Assembly (NCBI RefSeq): GCF_954871325.1
Contig: NC_088775.1
Location: 51,809,561 to 51,873,560, forward strand
DNA length: 64,000 nt
Direction of reading: 5' to 3'
Origin: Gordionus sp. m RMFG-2023
Lineage: Eukaryota; Nematomorpha; Gordioida; Chordodea; Parachordodidae
Positions 1 through 12,360 of the stretch are shown piece by piece (positions within the stretch are counted from its first letter, which is position 1; each line of letters begins with the position of its first letter). Both the position numbers and the translations under genes were made by a program. The notes under the pieces were generated by a model, which worked only from the letters and a program-made list of their open reading frames with translations, made no database searches and was not told where the DNA came from.

Positions 1-23
1 AACCGATTTGGCCATAGATCAGA

Positions 24-178
24 CCCGACCCATCTGGTCGGCTTGGTGGGTCGGCTTACTGGGTTGGCCTGCTGGGTTGGCTTGTAGGGTTGGCCTGCTG
101 AGTTCGCTTGCTAGGTCAGCCTGCTGGGTCGGCCTGCTGGATTGGCTTATTAGGTTGACTTGCTGGATTAGCTTGATG
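24..178 (+). repeat. 13-bp tandem array, left tip of the giant element
   Basis: About eleven diverged copies of a 13-base unit close to GGGTTGGCCTGCT lie end to end. Units differ at C/T and G/A positions. The same unit, reverse complemented, occurs at about 26985-27080 at the opposite tip. The array is much richer in G and C than its surroundings. Confidence 0.85.
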
Positions 179-181
179 TAG

Positions 182-1905
182 AAAATTAAACTAGTTTTTT
201 TTTAATCCGAATTTAAAGTTTTTAATTTTAGAAAGATGTGCAGCTTTGGTTATAGTAATAAATTGGCACTGCCCTTATATTGTATTCCACGAGGAAAAAA
301 GTAAAATGTTTTAAAACTTTGTCTTAAACCTAGTTATAAAGGTTTATTATACTAGAATGATGTTCTAAAACCTTTGGTACTAGTAATAAATGGGCACTGC
401 CTTTATATTATACTCCACAAGGAAACAATAAATGTCAAAATTTAAAAAAAAAATTTAAGCCTAGTTTAAGGTTTTTGATATTAGAAAGATGTCCTAAAAC
501 TTTTGGGTTAGTAATAAATTGGCATGGCCATTATATTTTACCTTACGAGGAAAAATAATTAAGAAAATTTTTTAAATTTTGTTTAAGCCTAGTTAAAGGT
601 TTTTGATACTGGAAAGATATCCTAAAACTTTTGGGTCTAGTAATAAATTGGCACTATCAATATATTTTACTCCGCGAGGAAAAAAATTTATGATTTTTTT
701 TAAATGTTGTTTTAAGCCTTGTTAAAAGTTTTTTATTTTTATAGTAAAAACGTGTTCTAAAATATCTACGTCTAATAATAAATTGGCACCATTTTATTGT
801 ATTCCTCAAGGAAAGAAGGAAATTTTTTTAAAACGTTGTTTTAAGTTAAGTTAAGCGTTTTTGATACCTCTGAGTCTCGTAATAAATTGGCACTGCAATT
901 ATATTTTACTCCAAGTGGAAAAACTATGTTAAAGTTTTTTCTAAATTTATTTTAAGCGTAGTTTAAAGTTTTTTATACTAAAGAGATGTTCTAGAACTTT
1001 TGGGTCTAGTAATAAATTGGCACTTCCACTATATTTTACCACGAAGGAAAAAATTATGAATTTTTTTTAAGACGTTGCTTTAAACCTTTAAATATTTATG
1101 TATTAGAAAGATGTTCAAAAATCTTTGGGTTTAGTAATGAATTAACACTGCCATTATATTTTACTCCACGAATAAATAAATGTTAAAATTTTTTACAAAT
1201 TTATTTTAAGCGTAGCTTAAAGTTCTTTATACTAGAGAGATGTTCTAAAACTTTTGGGTATAATAAATTGGCACACCACAACAAAATTATAAAAAAAATT
1301 TAAAATTTTGTTTTAAGCCTAGTTAAAATTTTGATACTAAAAAATGTTCTAAAACTTTTGGGTTTAGTAAGAAATTAGCACTATTATTATAATTTAGTCC
1401 ACGAGGAAATAATAATGAAAATTTTATAAAACTTTGTTTTTATCCTAGGTAATAGTTCTTAATATTTGAAAGATGTTCAAAACTTATGTTTATAAATAAA
1501 TTTATCCCATTTTTCTAAACTTTTGTGTGAAATGTAAAATGATAAAAAAAATTATTTATGTTTAGAACCCAATAAAAAGTTTCTCATATTATATTTTCTT
1601 AACCCTTTGGAGCATTAATATGGTGTCACTACCATTATTATTTATTCCATGAGGAAAAATTTTATTTTAGATCTTTGTTTTAGTTTATTTAAATAATTTT
1701 GATATTGGAAAGATGTTTTAAAACTTTTAGGTTCAATAAGTAATTTCTAATTTCATTACTCTTTAACTTCAAGCGTAAAAATCTAGAAATAAAATATTAT
1801 ATACTTGTTTTGAGCCCGGCAAAAAGTTTTTGAAATTAGAAAAATATTCTAAACCTTAGTGTCTCGTAAAATTTTGACACTGCTATTATTTTATTCTTTT
1901 TTGGG
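182..1905 (+). repeat. ~120-bp minisatellite array, left arm
   Basis: About 13 to 14 diverged units of roughly 110-130 bases. Each unit contains TAATAAATTGGCACTGCC, a TTTTACTCCACGAGGAAAAA-like block, TTTTAAGCCTAGTTAAAG and GATGTTCTAAAACTTTTGGG. Units degrade inwards, the last recognisable ones being near 1600-1900. The reverse complement fills about 21430-23483. No coding potential is seen. Confidence 0.9.
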
Positions 1906-2892
1906 TTGAGTTTAAAATTTTTGGTATAAGATTTGAGTAGTATACCATTTGAAACTATAGGACATTGGTAGTTAATAAAAAAAGACAGGACAAGTTCAGC
2001 AAGGATTCCATTTTTAAATTTACGATATTCGGATAAATGAATTTTCCCTAATTTTTAAATATGCTAAAAATATTTTGTATTATATAATTCGTAATTACTA
2101 TACATATTTTACATCAAATTTGGAAAATTTGAAACCGAAGTTTATAATTATTTGGTATAAGATCTTGGAAATAATTTAACTATTTTTTATAATTTGTGAG
2201 TTACAAACATTTATTATATTTACATATTATTTAAATCACGAGTTGATTCTGCCATAATACGCCAATTTATATGTTCCATTCATTCGTAATATTAGTGTAT
2301 TTAAATTCCATACATGCAATTCTCGGGCGTCCATTATTCATTCATATGAAGTTACATCATAAAAATATCAATGTTTTCCTTATATCTGTTATGTATTGAT
2401 ACAAATTATTATATTCATAAATATCTATATTATAATCAATATAAAACATATTATCAATATCTATAATATGTAATCATAATAAATTCCTATTACTACAGGC
2501 CTTACCCCATAAATACTATCTACCACTCATCATTATAAATTATAATTTTAAGTTGATTTTTTTTCCTTTGGTAATTGTGTGAATGACTTATCCAAAAGCA
2601 TAATATTCGTGCCTAAAAATATTATCATAGACAAAATTTTGAAACATTTAGATTTTAAGAGATGCTACTAATTAGGAATTAAATTATTTTTATTTATGAA
2701 ACCCTCTCCCTTTCTTTTTGGAAATTATAATAATTTTTAATTAGAATTATTTATTTATCGTAAATAGGCTCTTTTACATTTAATAAGCAAAAAATTTGCA
2801 AATACAAAATATATAATACGCCACATTATCAATATCTTTATTATTTTCATAAATAAAAAATAAAAATTTATATTCATAAATTGACTAACAAA
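1906..2892. other. Inner part of left arm, then unassigned AT-rich DNA
   Basis: Bases 1906 to about 2250 match, inverted and diverged, the stretch at about 21150-21480. Bases 2250-2892 show no gene, repeat or RNA that I can support. The last eight bases, CTAACAAA (2885-2892), are the target duplication of the hAT that follows. Confidence 0.6.
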
Positions 2893-5800
2893 CAGTGGCG
2901 TAGACAATAGGGGGGGGGGGGGGGGATGGAAATTTTTTTTTTTTTTTATAAAATAAAAAATTATTATTTTTTTATTGCGAATAATTATATTTAAAAAACG
3001 GTTTCAATTTAGAGAAATAAGATAATATATTATATATAATACAATATGAATATGAATATCACAATGAAATATATTTATAAAAAAAGGAGTTTTAATTTTA
3101 AATGATCACATCGTTTAAAAATATATATAAATTATATGAACTAAAATATTAAATAACAATAAAAGAATAAAGATATATTGTATGTAAATAATTTCTGGCA
3201 TAGTTAAATTTATTAAATAACAATAAAGATATTTTGTAAATATTTTCTGGCTTGGCATAGTTAAATTAGATATTTATAAATTTAATTATTAAATATATAT
3301 TTTTAAACTATATAGATAGTTTGTAAATTTTAATTTTTTATAATTTTTAAATATGGATATCCGTAAGTTTTTTTGTCAACAACAAAAAGAAAAAGGTATA
3401 TAAAAATTTAAGTTGTGTAATTTGAATTAGAAATATATATAGATGTTGCTCTTGCTAGTAAAAATCAGCCATCAGTTGAGTTGGTTTACGTTGTATCCTC
3501 AGATGACGAAGGTAATGGTATTATTTATAATATCTTTTATTTAAATCTTGCAATTAGAAAGACCAGACATACGATTACCACGGACAACTACCTAAAGCTT
3601 TTTGAAAGCTCCTCTAAAAATGCTACTTACCTAAGTCCCACTATTCAAAATGAAATAATATCAATATGCAATCAGTTTATATTAAAGGAAGTTTCTTCAA
3701 AAGTCAAAGCATCACCATTTTTTAGTGTTTTGGCGGATGAAACTTCCGATATTGGTAATATTGAACAACTATCCATAGCAATAAGGTTTATTGATATGGA
3801 ATCTGGTAATTATAAAATGAAGGAACTATTTGTTCAATTTATTGAATTACCTGACACTAAGTCAGAAACGATTGCTAATCAAATTATTAAATCACTTCAA
3901 AACCTGGATTTTAATTTAAATCTACTGAGAGGCCAAGGGTACGATGGAGCTCCCTCCATGAGTGGCCATGTTAAAGGGGTCAGTCAAGAATTAGAGAGCT
4001 TTATAGCACAGCTCTTTATGTTCACTGCAGTTAACATTGCCTGAATTTGATGATAACTGAGGCATGTGAAATTAGAGACATCCGGAACAGTTTACGTAAA
4101 AAGATTTTGATTTAATTGAAATTTATTAGATTTTATTATGTATTATAGATATCTTTATATAATTTTTATATATTTTTCAAAATTTAGAAACGATATCGTC
4201 GGTTTGTGACTTCTTTACCCCACCCAAGAAGAGAGAGATTTTTACCCAAACGTTCGATGAAATTGAATCAAAAAATTCAAAAAAAAAATTAAAAAGATTT
4301 TGTCCCACAAGATTCATTGAAAGACAACAATCGGTGAAGGTTTTCATCGAGTTATATGAGGTTATTTTTGCGGCACTGGAATCATACATATTACGCAAAG
4401 AAAAAGATTCCGCAGATGCGGAAAATCTTTTACAGGCTATTACGAAGTCTCAATTTTTAATTTCAATTCAATGTGTTTATTTTTTATTTAATTATACATA
4501 TGATTTTAGCAAAATGTTACAAAAAATTGATTTGGATTTAAGGGAGGTTATGGGATATTGTTGAAATATTAACAAATATCAGATATAATGTGGATGAAAA
4601 ATTTCACGAAATATATGAGAAAGTAAAGGAGATCGCTAATATGTTTGGGATTGAAATTTTTAAACCTAGAGTAGTTTCTAGACAATCCAATCGCTCAAAT
4701 ATTGATGCATCTACGATTGAGGATTTTTATAAAATTAACATTTTTATTCCACTTATTGATACATTTTTATTTCAATTAAAGGAAAGATTTATAAGTCACA
4801 ATTTTATTTTAAAAATCTTTTATTTTCTTTTGCCGGTTGAGTCTGAATTGTTGATTACACTTGAAACGCGAGAGGATATTAAGAACATCTCAGAGTTTTA
4901 TACTGATGATTTATTAGGGTCGTATGATAAGTTACTTTGTGATGTCGAATTTTGGTATAAAAATCTTGGCAGAATAGAGTACTCTTTGAGACCAAAAAAT
5001 GCTTTGCAGGCCCTTTCCATGTGTAATTGCACTTTAGATTCCCTGCCCAATATCAAAACATTGTTTTTTATTTTAGCTACTTTACCGATTAGTACCTGCA
5101 CTAATGAAAGGTCTTTTTCAACTTTGAAAAGGTTAAAAACCTATTTAAGAAATAGCACCGGTGAAAACCGTTTAAATGGATTAGCCCTATTAAATATTTA
5201 TAAGGAGATTATTCTAGATAAAAATTTGATTCTAGAGGAATTAGCCAAATCTCAGAGAAAAGTAGACCTCTCTTTATAAATTCAAATCATATAATTGTAA
5301 TATTTTCTTAGTCATAAAATTTTTATATGAATTATAATGAATTTTTAGTCATGATATTTTTATACTATATTTAATAATAGTATTGCACCTACAATAAGAA
5401 TTATTTATATAATATATTCATTTGTATTAAATATAACTGTTAAATTATATTTTTTTAAATTGCATACAAGAATTACTTATATTTTATTGTAATTTTATTT
5501 TTTTTAAATATAGATATTTACAATCAATTTTTAAAATAGTAATCTGTATAAAATTTCTAATTTTGAAATTTATTTTTTGTATATAAAATAAACGCATAGT
5601 TAAATAAAGGGTTTATACTAAATAAAATTGTTAAATTGTATTTTTTTAGCAAGAATTACATATTTTATTGCAATTTTATTTTTTTAAAATATAGTTATTT
5701 ACATTCAATTTTTAATATAATAATCTATATAAAATTTATATATTTTGAAATTTATTTTTTTATATATTATTAAAATAAATACATAGTTAAATAAATAAAG

Positions 5801-6174
5801 TTAATAATAAATAAAATCTCTGCAAAATATTGTTATATGCAAAAATTTAATTAAAATAATTATTTTTAACATAGAATAAGATATATTGAGTTGATCATAA
5901 AATTGGAAGGTTTGGAGGGAGGCAAATTTTTTTTACATCGAATAGATTGAATTAATATACAATTTACTAAACATTGATAACATTTTCAAAATAATGCTTT
6001 CAGTCGCTTATTAATTATATATTTGGCATTTTAATTCTAATATTTTTTAATATTTATGCTGGCCTGGGTATAATACACAAAATATTGGCAAATTTTGATA
6101 AGGGGGTTTGGGGGCGAAGCCCCTAAAAAAATTTTCAAACCCCCCACCATGGATTAATCCTGGCTACGCCACTG
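2893..6174 (+). mobile_element. hAT transposon with perfect 8-bp target duplication
   Basis: The ends are inverted: CAGTGGCGTAG at 2893 and CTACGCCACTG ending at 6174, both followed inwards by runs of G (or C on the other strand). Both sides are flanked by CTAACAAA (2885-2892 and 6175-6182), the 8-bp duplication expected of hAT elements. Length is 3282 bp. It carries a decayed plus-strand transposase of the ZMYM/DUF4371 type. The perfect duplication suggests that the insertion into the giant element is younger than its host, although the coding region is already broken. A terminal 17-G run lies just inside the left end. Confidence 0.9.
3481..5279 (+). pseudogene. hAT transposase, ZMYM/DUF4371-like, broken
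   Basis: This is the transposase of the 2893-6174 hAT. The first block (3481-4044) shows the DUF4371-type catalytic start: FFSVLADETSDI, EQLSIAIRF, and LRGQGYDGAPSMSG with the second acidic motif. A frame change near 4030 is followed by HCLNLMITEACEIRDIR, then a probable intron (about 4094-4187, ending TTTAG). The next exon (from 4188) reads CPTRFIERQQSVKVF, matching the conserved TRW/S-R region. Another frame change near 4560 leads into 4590-5279, which ends with the hAT dimerisation block LPISTCTNERSFSTLKRLK followed by RLNGLALLNIYKE. At least two frameshifts and one stop make it inactive. The N-terminal zinc finger was not found. A more decayed relative lies at 10500-12360. Confidence 0.85.
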
Positions 6175-6182
6175 CTAACAAA

Positions 6183-8127
6183 TTATATAAAATATTCTTC
6201 ACGCAAATTTAAAATGTTAACATCCCACGAATTCACACATAGACATTGTTTCAAAGTTGTCGCTGACATTCGATTCCTTTTCTTAGTAGTAGTGGCGCCG
6301 GCCCTAGAAAAAATACGTTCGCTGGCTACGGACGTAGATTGTTGGGATAAGTAAAGCTTTGGAAAATGTTTCGAGTTTCTACACCACCAATCCACTATCA
6401 AAGGACGTTTGAGCTACCTGATCTGCTAGGTATTCTTCGATTTCTTCTGTAGCTAAATTTGGTATAATGTACGCATTCCTTAATATAAAATATTTAAATT
6501 AACTAATTATTATATCGTCGAATCTATTGTAAAACCTTGTAACAAACCTATTTTAAAAATGCCTATTTTGCAACGATATGTTTTATTAATATTATAAATT
6601 CTTAGGACTCTATTTTTTTAAATAAATATTTTAATTAACTCCAATAACTGTTATAAATTTTGTTAAATGTAAGCATAATATTTAAATTTAGTCTCTCCAA
6701 TTAAGTTTTAAAAATGTTATTTAGGAGGTTTTATAACGAGTATTCTAAATTAAATATTTATATTTACCTTCTTAGCTCGTTCAAAATACTAACAGACATT
6801 AAATTTGATTCGTTATTTTCCTCTTTTTCGAATTCATATATTGATTTCGATGTATTGTAGTCATCAAATATTCTTTTAAATTTTTCATAATAGTCAAGGT
6901 TATTTAGGAAAACTGGTAAAAAGTTTTTTTTGATTCTTGGATCAAGAAATGAGCATGTATAATTTGCAAACATGGTTAAATATTCGATATAAATATAACA
7001 TTTTTCCTTCATTTTTTTTGCAGCATTTTTTATTATGCTATTTTTATTAGATTCCGCAAGCGATAACGAATTCACAATATTATCCAGATACAATGCTGAC
7101 ATCCCAATTGTAGATACGCCGAACTTACTTCGCACGTTATTTTATAGAATGGATATAAAAAGGACTCCAGCTCAATCAATAACTTTGCCTCCTCTTGGTT
7201 CAAATGATCTTTATTGGGTAAACATCTCTTACTTATATTAATGATGGCATCAATATTCTATATTGAAATATAATTATAAACAGATCAAATAATGAAATAT
7301 TACTTTATTAACAATAGTTATCAATAAATACTTACTGTTCCATCTGGTGGCTATATCGTGGAATCCTACAACCTCCACTTAAAACCATATATTCTTGCAT
7401 AAATTTTGGACTTATATGCATTTTGCTAATTAAAATGTGTATTTTTGCAAGATATGTAGTCATGCTATCTAAGCCAACTTGAACGATTAAATTAATGATG
7501 TGAGCTAAGCATCTGTTATTATTCGCATTGACGTTACCATTATTTTTGAAATAATCTACTAACAAATCGGTACTATTACGTTTGCTGCATTATCATGTGT
7601 TATAGATAATATTTTTTATTCGATTTGGAATTCCTCGACAGTTGATATTATTAACTCAAATATATCTATTCCGGCGTGAGGATGTGGGAACTCTATTATA
7701 TCAAGTAAAAAAATTTTGATCTTCCATTCACTCTTTATAAAGTGGACGGTTAACGCACAGTATGATAAGGAATTAAGTCCTGACCAGATATCTGTGGTTA
7801 ATGACAATTGACAATGTTCTTGATTCAAAATTTTTATTATATTATTTTTGGCACAATTATATATTGTTTCTAGGTGCTTGGTGGCAGTTTGCCTGCACCA
7901 TATTTTCACATTCTTATCCAAATATTTAAATATGTCTTTAAAAGATTGACTCTATCGTATGAAACGCAATATTATTTTTTATCAAATATCTAAGCACTAA
8001 TTTGTTGCAATAAAGATTTTCATCAGCGGATAATTTCCTCGAACCATACAATGTATCTGGTACTTTAACAGATTCTGAGGATAAGGATTGTGGGTGTAGA
8101 GATACAATATGTTTTCGCAAATTGGCT
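6183..8127 (-). pseudogene. zf-BED hAT transposase, C-terminal exons (candidate transposase of the giant element)
   Basis: Reading down the minus strand: an exon opening after a TTTTTAG acceptor at about 8127 gives NLRKHIVSLHPQS, the second half of a BED zinc finger. Then come LIKNNIAFHTIE, LSLTTDIWSGLNSLSYCALT with HFIKSEWKIK (the RNase H-like catalytic start of zf-BED hATs), NNNRCLAHIINLIVQ (the RC-AH-NL motif), the central region with FLDPRIK, a clean GT donor after LNELRR (6764), and the C-terminal dimerisation block DWWCRNSKHFPKL ... STSVASERIFSRAG ... KRNRMS. Frames change between 7565 and 7616 and near 6410, so it is broken. The N-terminal part is probably at 13868-14112, separated by two later insertions. 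The family call is firm; ownership by the giant element is inference from position. Confidence 0.75.
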
Positions 8128-8210
8128 AAAAATATAAATAAACTTTTGACATGAAAACTTCATTATTTTTGCTCAAATAATCATTAATTTTTTTTGTAAT
8201 ATCTTATTAG

Positions 8211-9300
8211 CAGAGTTGTTAAGGAGCGCCGCTACATTTTTTCAAAAACACCTGGAGCACCACTCCTTTCTAAAATTGAAGAGTGGGAGCGAGAGCTAGC
8301 TCCTTGTTCCACCGCTCCTTTAAATTTAATGTATAAATTAAATTATTTTATAAATATTAATAATATTTGTTAATTAAAATTCAATAAAAATAAAATTTAA
8401 TTTAATTTAAATTTATCCATTATTAAATGTTTAGCCGCGTTTTATATCGATTTATCATCTAATCATTTTAAATATTAAACATCAAGTTTTTCCTCTTTAT
8501 ATTGAAAATTTTTTGGAAAATCTTGTAAGTCAATATTCATTTTATAGATATATAACAAAAAATAATTTTAGATATTATGGATTTAGTGATCATAAATGAA
8601 GAAATCGAATTTCCATTTCCATCATACAAAAAATATCTTAAACTTCTAAAAGATTTTAATCCAAATGATCAAACAAATTTAAGGGCAAAATGTCTTTTCT
8701 GTTTGAAAACTATTTAACTTTCAAAAGTGAGCAGCTTCAATCTAAAAAAGCATCTAAAAGTAAAAAATCTTTCTTTTAACAAAATGATTTAGAAGATTTT
8801 TTTGGATTCCATGAAATTGACCATCAGGAAGATAATATATTGCACAAATATTTTTTAAATAATGATACCAAAATTACTATTTTTGAGAAATTCCCTTAAT
8901 TAAAAAATATCTTTATTAAATATAATACCTCGCTTCCCTCTAGTGCTCCTGAGGAGCACCTATTTAGTATTGCAAAAGAGGTCTTAGGGGAGAGGCATGA
9001 ATGTTTGTTAGATTCTAATTTAGAAAACTTATTACTTTTAATTGCTAATAAAAGGTTATAAATATTTTGATAGATTATAATATAAATAAAACTTTTTGAT
9101 AAAAATATATCATTTTATTTAGTATATCTTCTAAAAAAATGAAAATCAAAGGAGCGGTTATGGAGTGGCACTCCATTACTTGAAGCGGGAGCTAGCTCCT
9201 TTTAAAAATGTAGTAGCGGGAGCGGGAGCTAGCTCCTCTTGAGAAGGTAGAAGCGGGAGCGGGAGCTAGCTACTTTTAAAAAGGATCGTTAACAACTCTG
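8211..9300 (+). mobile_element. Non-autonomous hAT deletion derivative with 8-bp target duplication
   Basis: The ends are CAGAGTTGTTAA at 8211 and TTAACAACTCTG ending at 9300. The flanks are CTTATTAG (8203-8210) and CTTATTAG (9301-9308), a perfect 8-bp duplication. Length is 1090 bp. Just inside both ends are several copies of a GGAGCGGGAGCTAGCTCCTT-like block, mostly as inverted repeats. A shrunken transposase remnant lies between. It is inserted in an intron of the minus-strand hAT gene at 14112-6183. Confidence 0.92.
8578..9061 (+). pseudogene. Shrunken zf-BED hAT transposase remnant
   Basis: A methionine start at 8578 opens MDLVIINEEIEF and continues to AKCLFCLKTI, the first cysteine pair of a BED finger. 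After a stop the other half follows in another frame (NLKKHLKVKN). Most of the catalytic domain is gone: the sequence jumps to KYNTSLPSSAPEEHLFSIA and SNLENLLLLIANKRL (stop at about 9061), the hAT dimerisation region. It is an internally deleted transposase inside the 1090-bp element and cannot be active. The family is recognisable from both ends. Confidence 0.8.
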
Positions 9301-10439
9301 CTTATTAGTAATGTATTATGATATTTCTGTGCATTTTGAAATAAAAAATATTTAAAAAATTAACACCCTATTTGAGATAAATGTTAATTATGACACAATA
9401 AAATACTAAAATTTTTTGAAATTGCAAAAAAACTAAAATCTTAGTTAGTGTTGTTAAAAAGTGAGTTTTTACTGCTCAGACCTTGAGTTGGAGTCGTAGG
9501 CTCAGGCTCAAGTCCACTCAGGAGTTGGATCAAGCCGGCACTGGAACTTCTCGAGTTTAATTTTGAGCCAAAGTTTATATATTTATTTACTATTTAGAAG
9601 GAATATAATAAAATAATAATCTAAAATTTGTGTACCATGCCAAGCTGCCTCATATATATATATATTTTGCTTTTTAATTTTTTTTACATAATAATTAATT
9701 TTTTAATATAGAAATTAAAATATAAACCATTTTTTTCTTCCAAGCTAATGATATTTTGATAAATAATCCTTCATTAACTCAATGTTCCCCGTTTTCATGA
9801 AATATTGTTTTATGTCCCACTACAATCTTTCAATTGTTTAAAAAAATTTTAAGAAGATTGCTCAAAGATTTTTTTTATTTTATATTTTTTATGATTTTAT
9901 TTCTTAATTTTTTCATAAAATTTATATAAATATTAAATTATTTTTTTTATGAATTTTATATAAACATTTTAAAGGTGGTTTATTAATATTAAATATTCTT
10001 TGATTTTTTTAGCATTTTAAAAGATGGTTTTATTGATTATTTTTCATATAGAGCCTTTTGAGTTGACTATTGATATTTTTATCATATCAACAAAGTTAAG
10101 TTATTTTATTTTATAATTATTTCCATTTTGCCTCATGTTGGAAAATCCTCTCGCTGAGCCACTTGAGTGGACTTTAGAATCTTAGGTAGCTATTCTTATT
10201 TTTAACAAGTATAAATATATTTAAAAATTCTTCCACTCTAAATACTTTTGGATAATTTTATGAATAATGCTTTAGTTTCTAAAGTAACTTTATTTTAAAT
10301 AATAAAAACACAAAAACATCTAAGATTAATTTTTCTTTTAGTGCTGCTTCATCTATTTTACTTTAATATTTTTTATATACAAATTGATTAGGTAAAGAAT
10401 GCATTTATATATAATAAATATCATAATATGACACTAGTG

Positions 10440-12360
10440 GCTAAGGCATGGAGGGGGGGAGTTGATATTTTTCAGTGTTTTTGCTGATTAGGCATGGGGG
10501 AAGGGGGGGGGGGGGGTAGTTGACATTTTTTAGTGTTTTTGCTGATGAGACATCTGACATGGTCAATATAGAGCAACTATCTATAGTCATTAGTTTTATT
10601 GATCTGGTGTCAGGAGATTTTAAAATGAAGGAACTGTTTGTTTAATTTATTTCATTGCATTATACTAAATCGGAGACGATAGGGAAGAAATTATATCATC
10701 ACTTCAAGGCTTAGGGTAAAATTTGAACTTGATTAGAAGCCAAGGATATGATGGACTTCCTCGTTGAGTGGTCATGTTACAGTTGTGCGGTCAAAGATAA
10801 CAGAGCTTTACAGCACAGCCCTTTATGTTCAATGTAGTTCACATTGTCTAAATTCAATTATATCTAAGGCGTGTGAAATAAGGGACATTAGGAACAGTTT
10901 ATGTGAACATATTTTAATTTAATTAGAATTTATTAGTTTTTAATATTTTTATGTATGTTTAATATACATTATCTTTAATAATGCTAATTAATATATTTTA
11001 CAAAATTTAGAAAGAATATCTTTGGTTTGGAACTATTTCACACCACCCAAGGAATTGTTTATTCAAACTTATCATGACATTGACTAAAAATCAAAAATAG
11101 AAACTAAAAAGATTTTGTCAAACTAGATTCTTTTATTTAATTTAACCTGAACGTGATAATTAAGCGCCAAGCCCTAAAATATTTTACACAAACACACTGA
11201 AAATGATAAAATATGAATGATGTTGATTTATTATTGGATGAAAATAAAACAGGATAGAAAGAAATTTAAAATTACTCTCTCAATTATTTATATATTAAAA
11301 ACGTTTAAATGCTAAACAAAATTGTTAGAGAGAAATTAAAAAAATTGCGCTAGATTTTTGCAGGAGATTTCCAATTGCGGTAGTTTAAGCGGGAGTGAGA
11401 TGTCTGTGTGTAAACTAATAAATTGCGGGAGTCTCCCGCTGATTGGGGGAGACATGGCCCTGTTCATGAGTCGGTGAAACTTTTTATTGACTTTATTATG
11501 TTGTATTTGCAGCATGCAGCACTGGAATTTTATATATCAAACAAGGAAAGAGATTGGCATATGCTGTGAATCTTTATGCTATTATTAAGCCACAATTTTT
11601 AATATCTATTTTTTATTTAATTATACATGTGATTTTAGCAAAATGCTACAAAAAATTGATTTGGATTTAGAGGTTATGAATGGAGCGTTGAAATATTAAC
11701 AAATTCAGAGAATATGGATGAAAAATTTCATGAAATATATGAGAAAGTAAAGGAGATTGCTAATATGTTTGGGTTTGAAATTTTTAAACCTAAAGTAGTT
11801 TCTAGACAATCCAATCGCTCAAATATTGATGGATTTTTATAAAATAAACATTTCTATTCCCTTTATTGATAAATTTTTATTTCAATTATTCACAATTTTA
11901 TTTTAAAAGGCTTTTATTTTCTTTTGCCGGTCGAGTCTAACTGTTGATTACATTTGAAACACGAGAGGATAGTAAGAAAATCTTTTACGCTGATGCAGTA
12001 GTCTCACATATGATAGTTACTTTGTGATATAGAATTTTGGTAAAAAAATCTTGACAGAATAGAGTATTCTTTAAAACCAAAAAATGTTATGCAAGCTCTT
12101 TCCATGTGTAATTGCACTTTAGATTCCCTGCCTAAAACATCAAAACATTATTAATTATTTTAGCTTCCTTACCAATTCGTATCTGCACTAATGAAAGATC
12201 TTTTTCAACTTTAAAAAGGTTAAAAACTTATTTTAGAGATACCACCGGTAAAAATCATTTAAATGTAACCCTATTAAATATTTATAAGGAGATTATTATA
12301 GATAAAAATTTGATTCTAAATGAATTATCCAAATCTCAAAGAAAAGTAACCTCATAATCA
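10440..12360 (+). pseudogene. Decayed second copy of the ZMYM-type hAT transposase
   Basis: From about 10515 the plus strand resembles the transposase at 3481-5279: FSVFADETSDM, EQLSIVISFIDL, MKELFV, then about 11700-12360 with MDEKFHEIYEKVKEIANMF, SMCNCTLDSLP, TNERSFSTLKRLKTYF and LLNIYKEIIIDKNLI. Many frame changes and stops break it, and a short element is inserted at about 11135-11465. The 5' edge begins inside the coding region and contains a ~60-base direct duplication (GGCATGGAGGG... and GGCATGGGGGA..., both running into GTGTTTTTGCTGAT). It is older and more damaged than the 2893-6174 copy. Confidence 0.8.
11135..11465. mobile_element. Short non-autonomous element nested in the decayed hAT copy
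   Basis: This stretch interrupts the hAT homology between GATTC and TCGGTGAAACT. It ends with GGGAGACATGGCCCTG and shares TTGCGGGAGTCTCCCGCTGAT, AAAACAGGATAGAAAGAAAT and ATGAATGATGTTGATT with 39507-39821, so the two are copies of one family. The CCCTG terminus suggests a hAT-type CAGGG end. The left end and target duplication are not clear. Confidence 0.55.
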
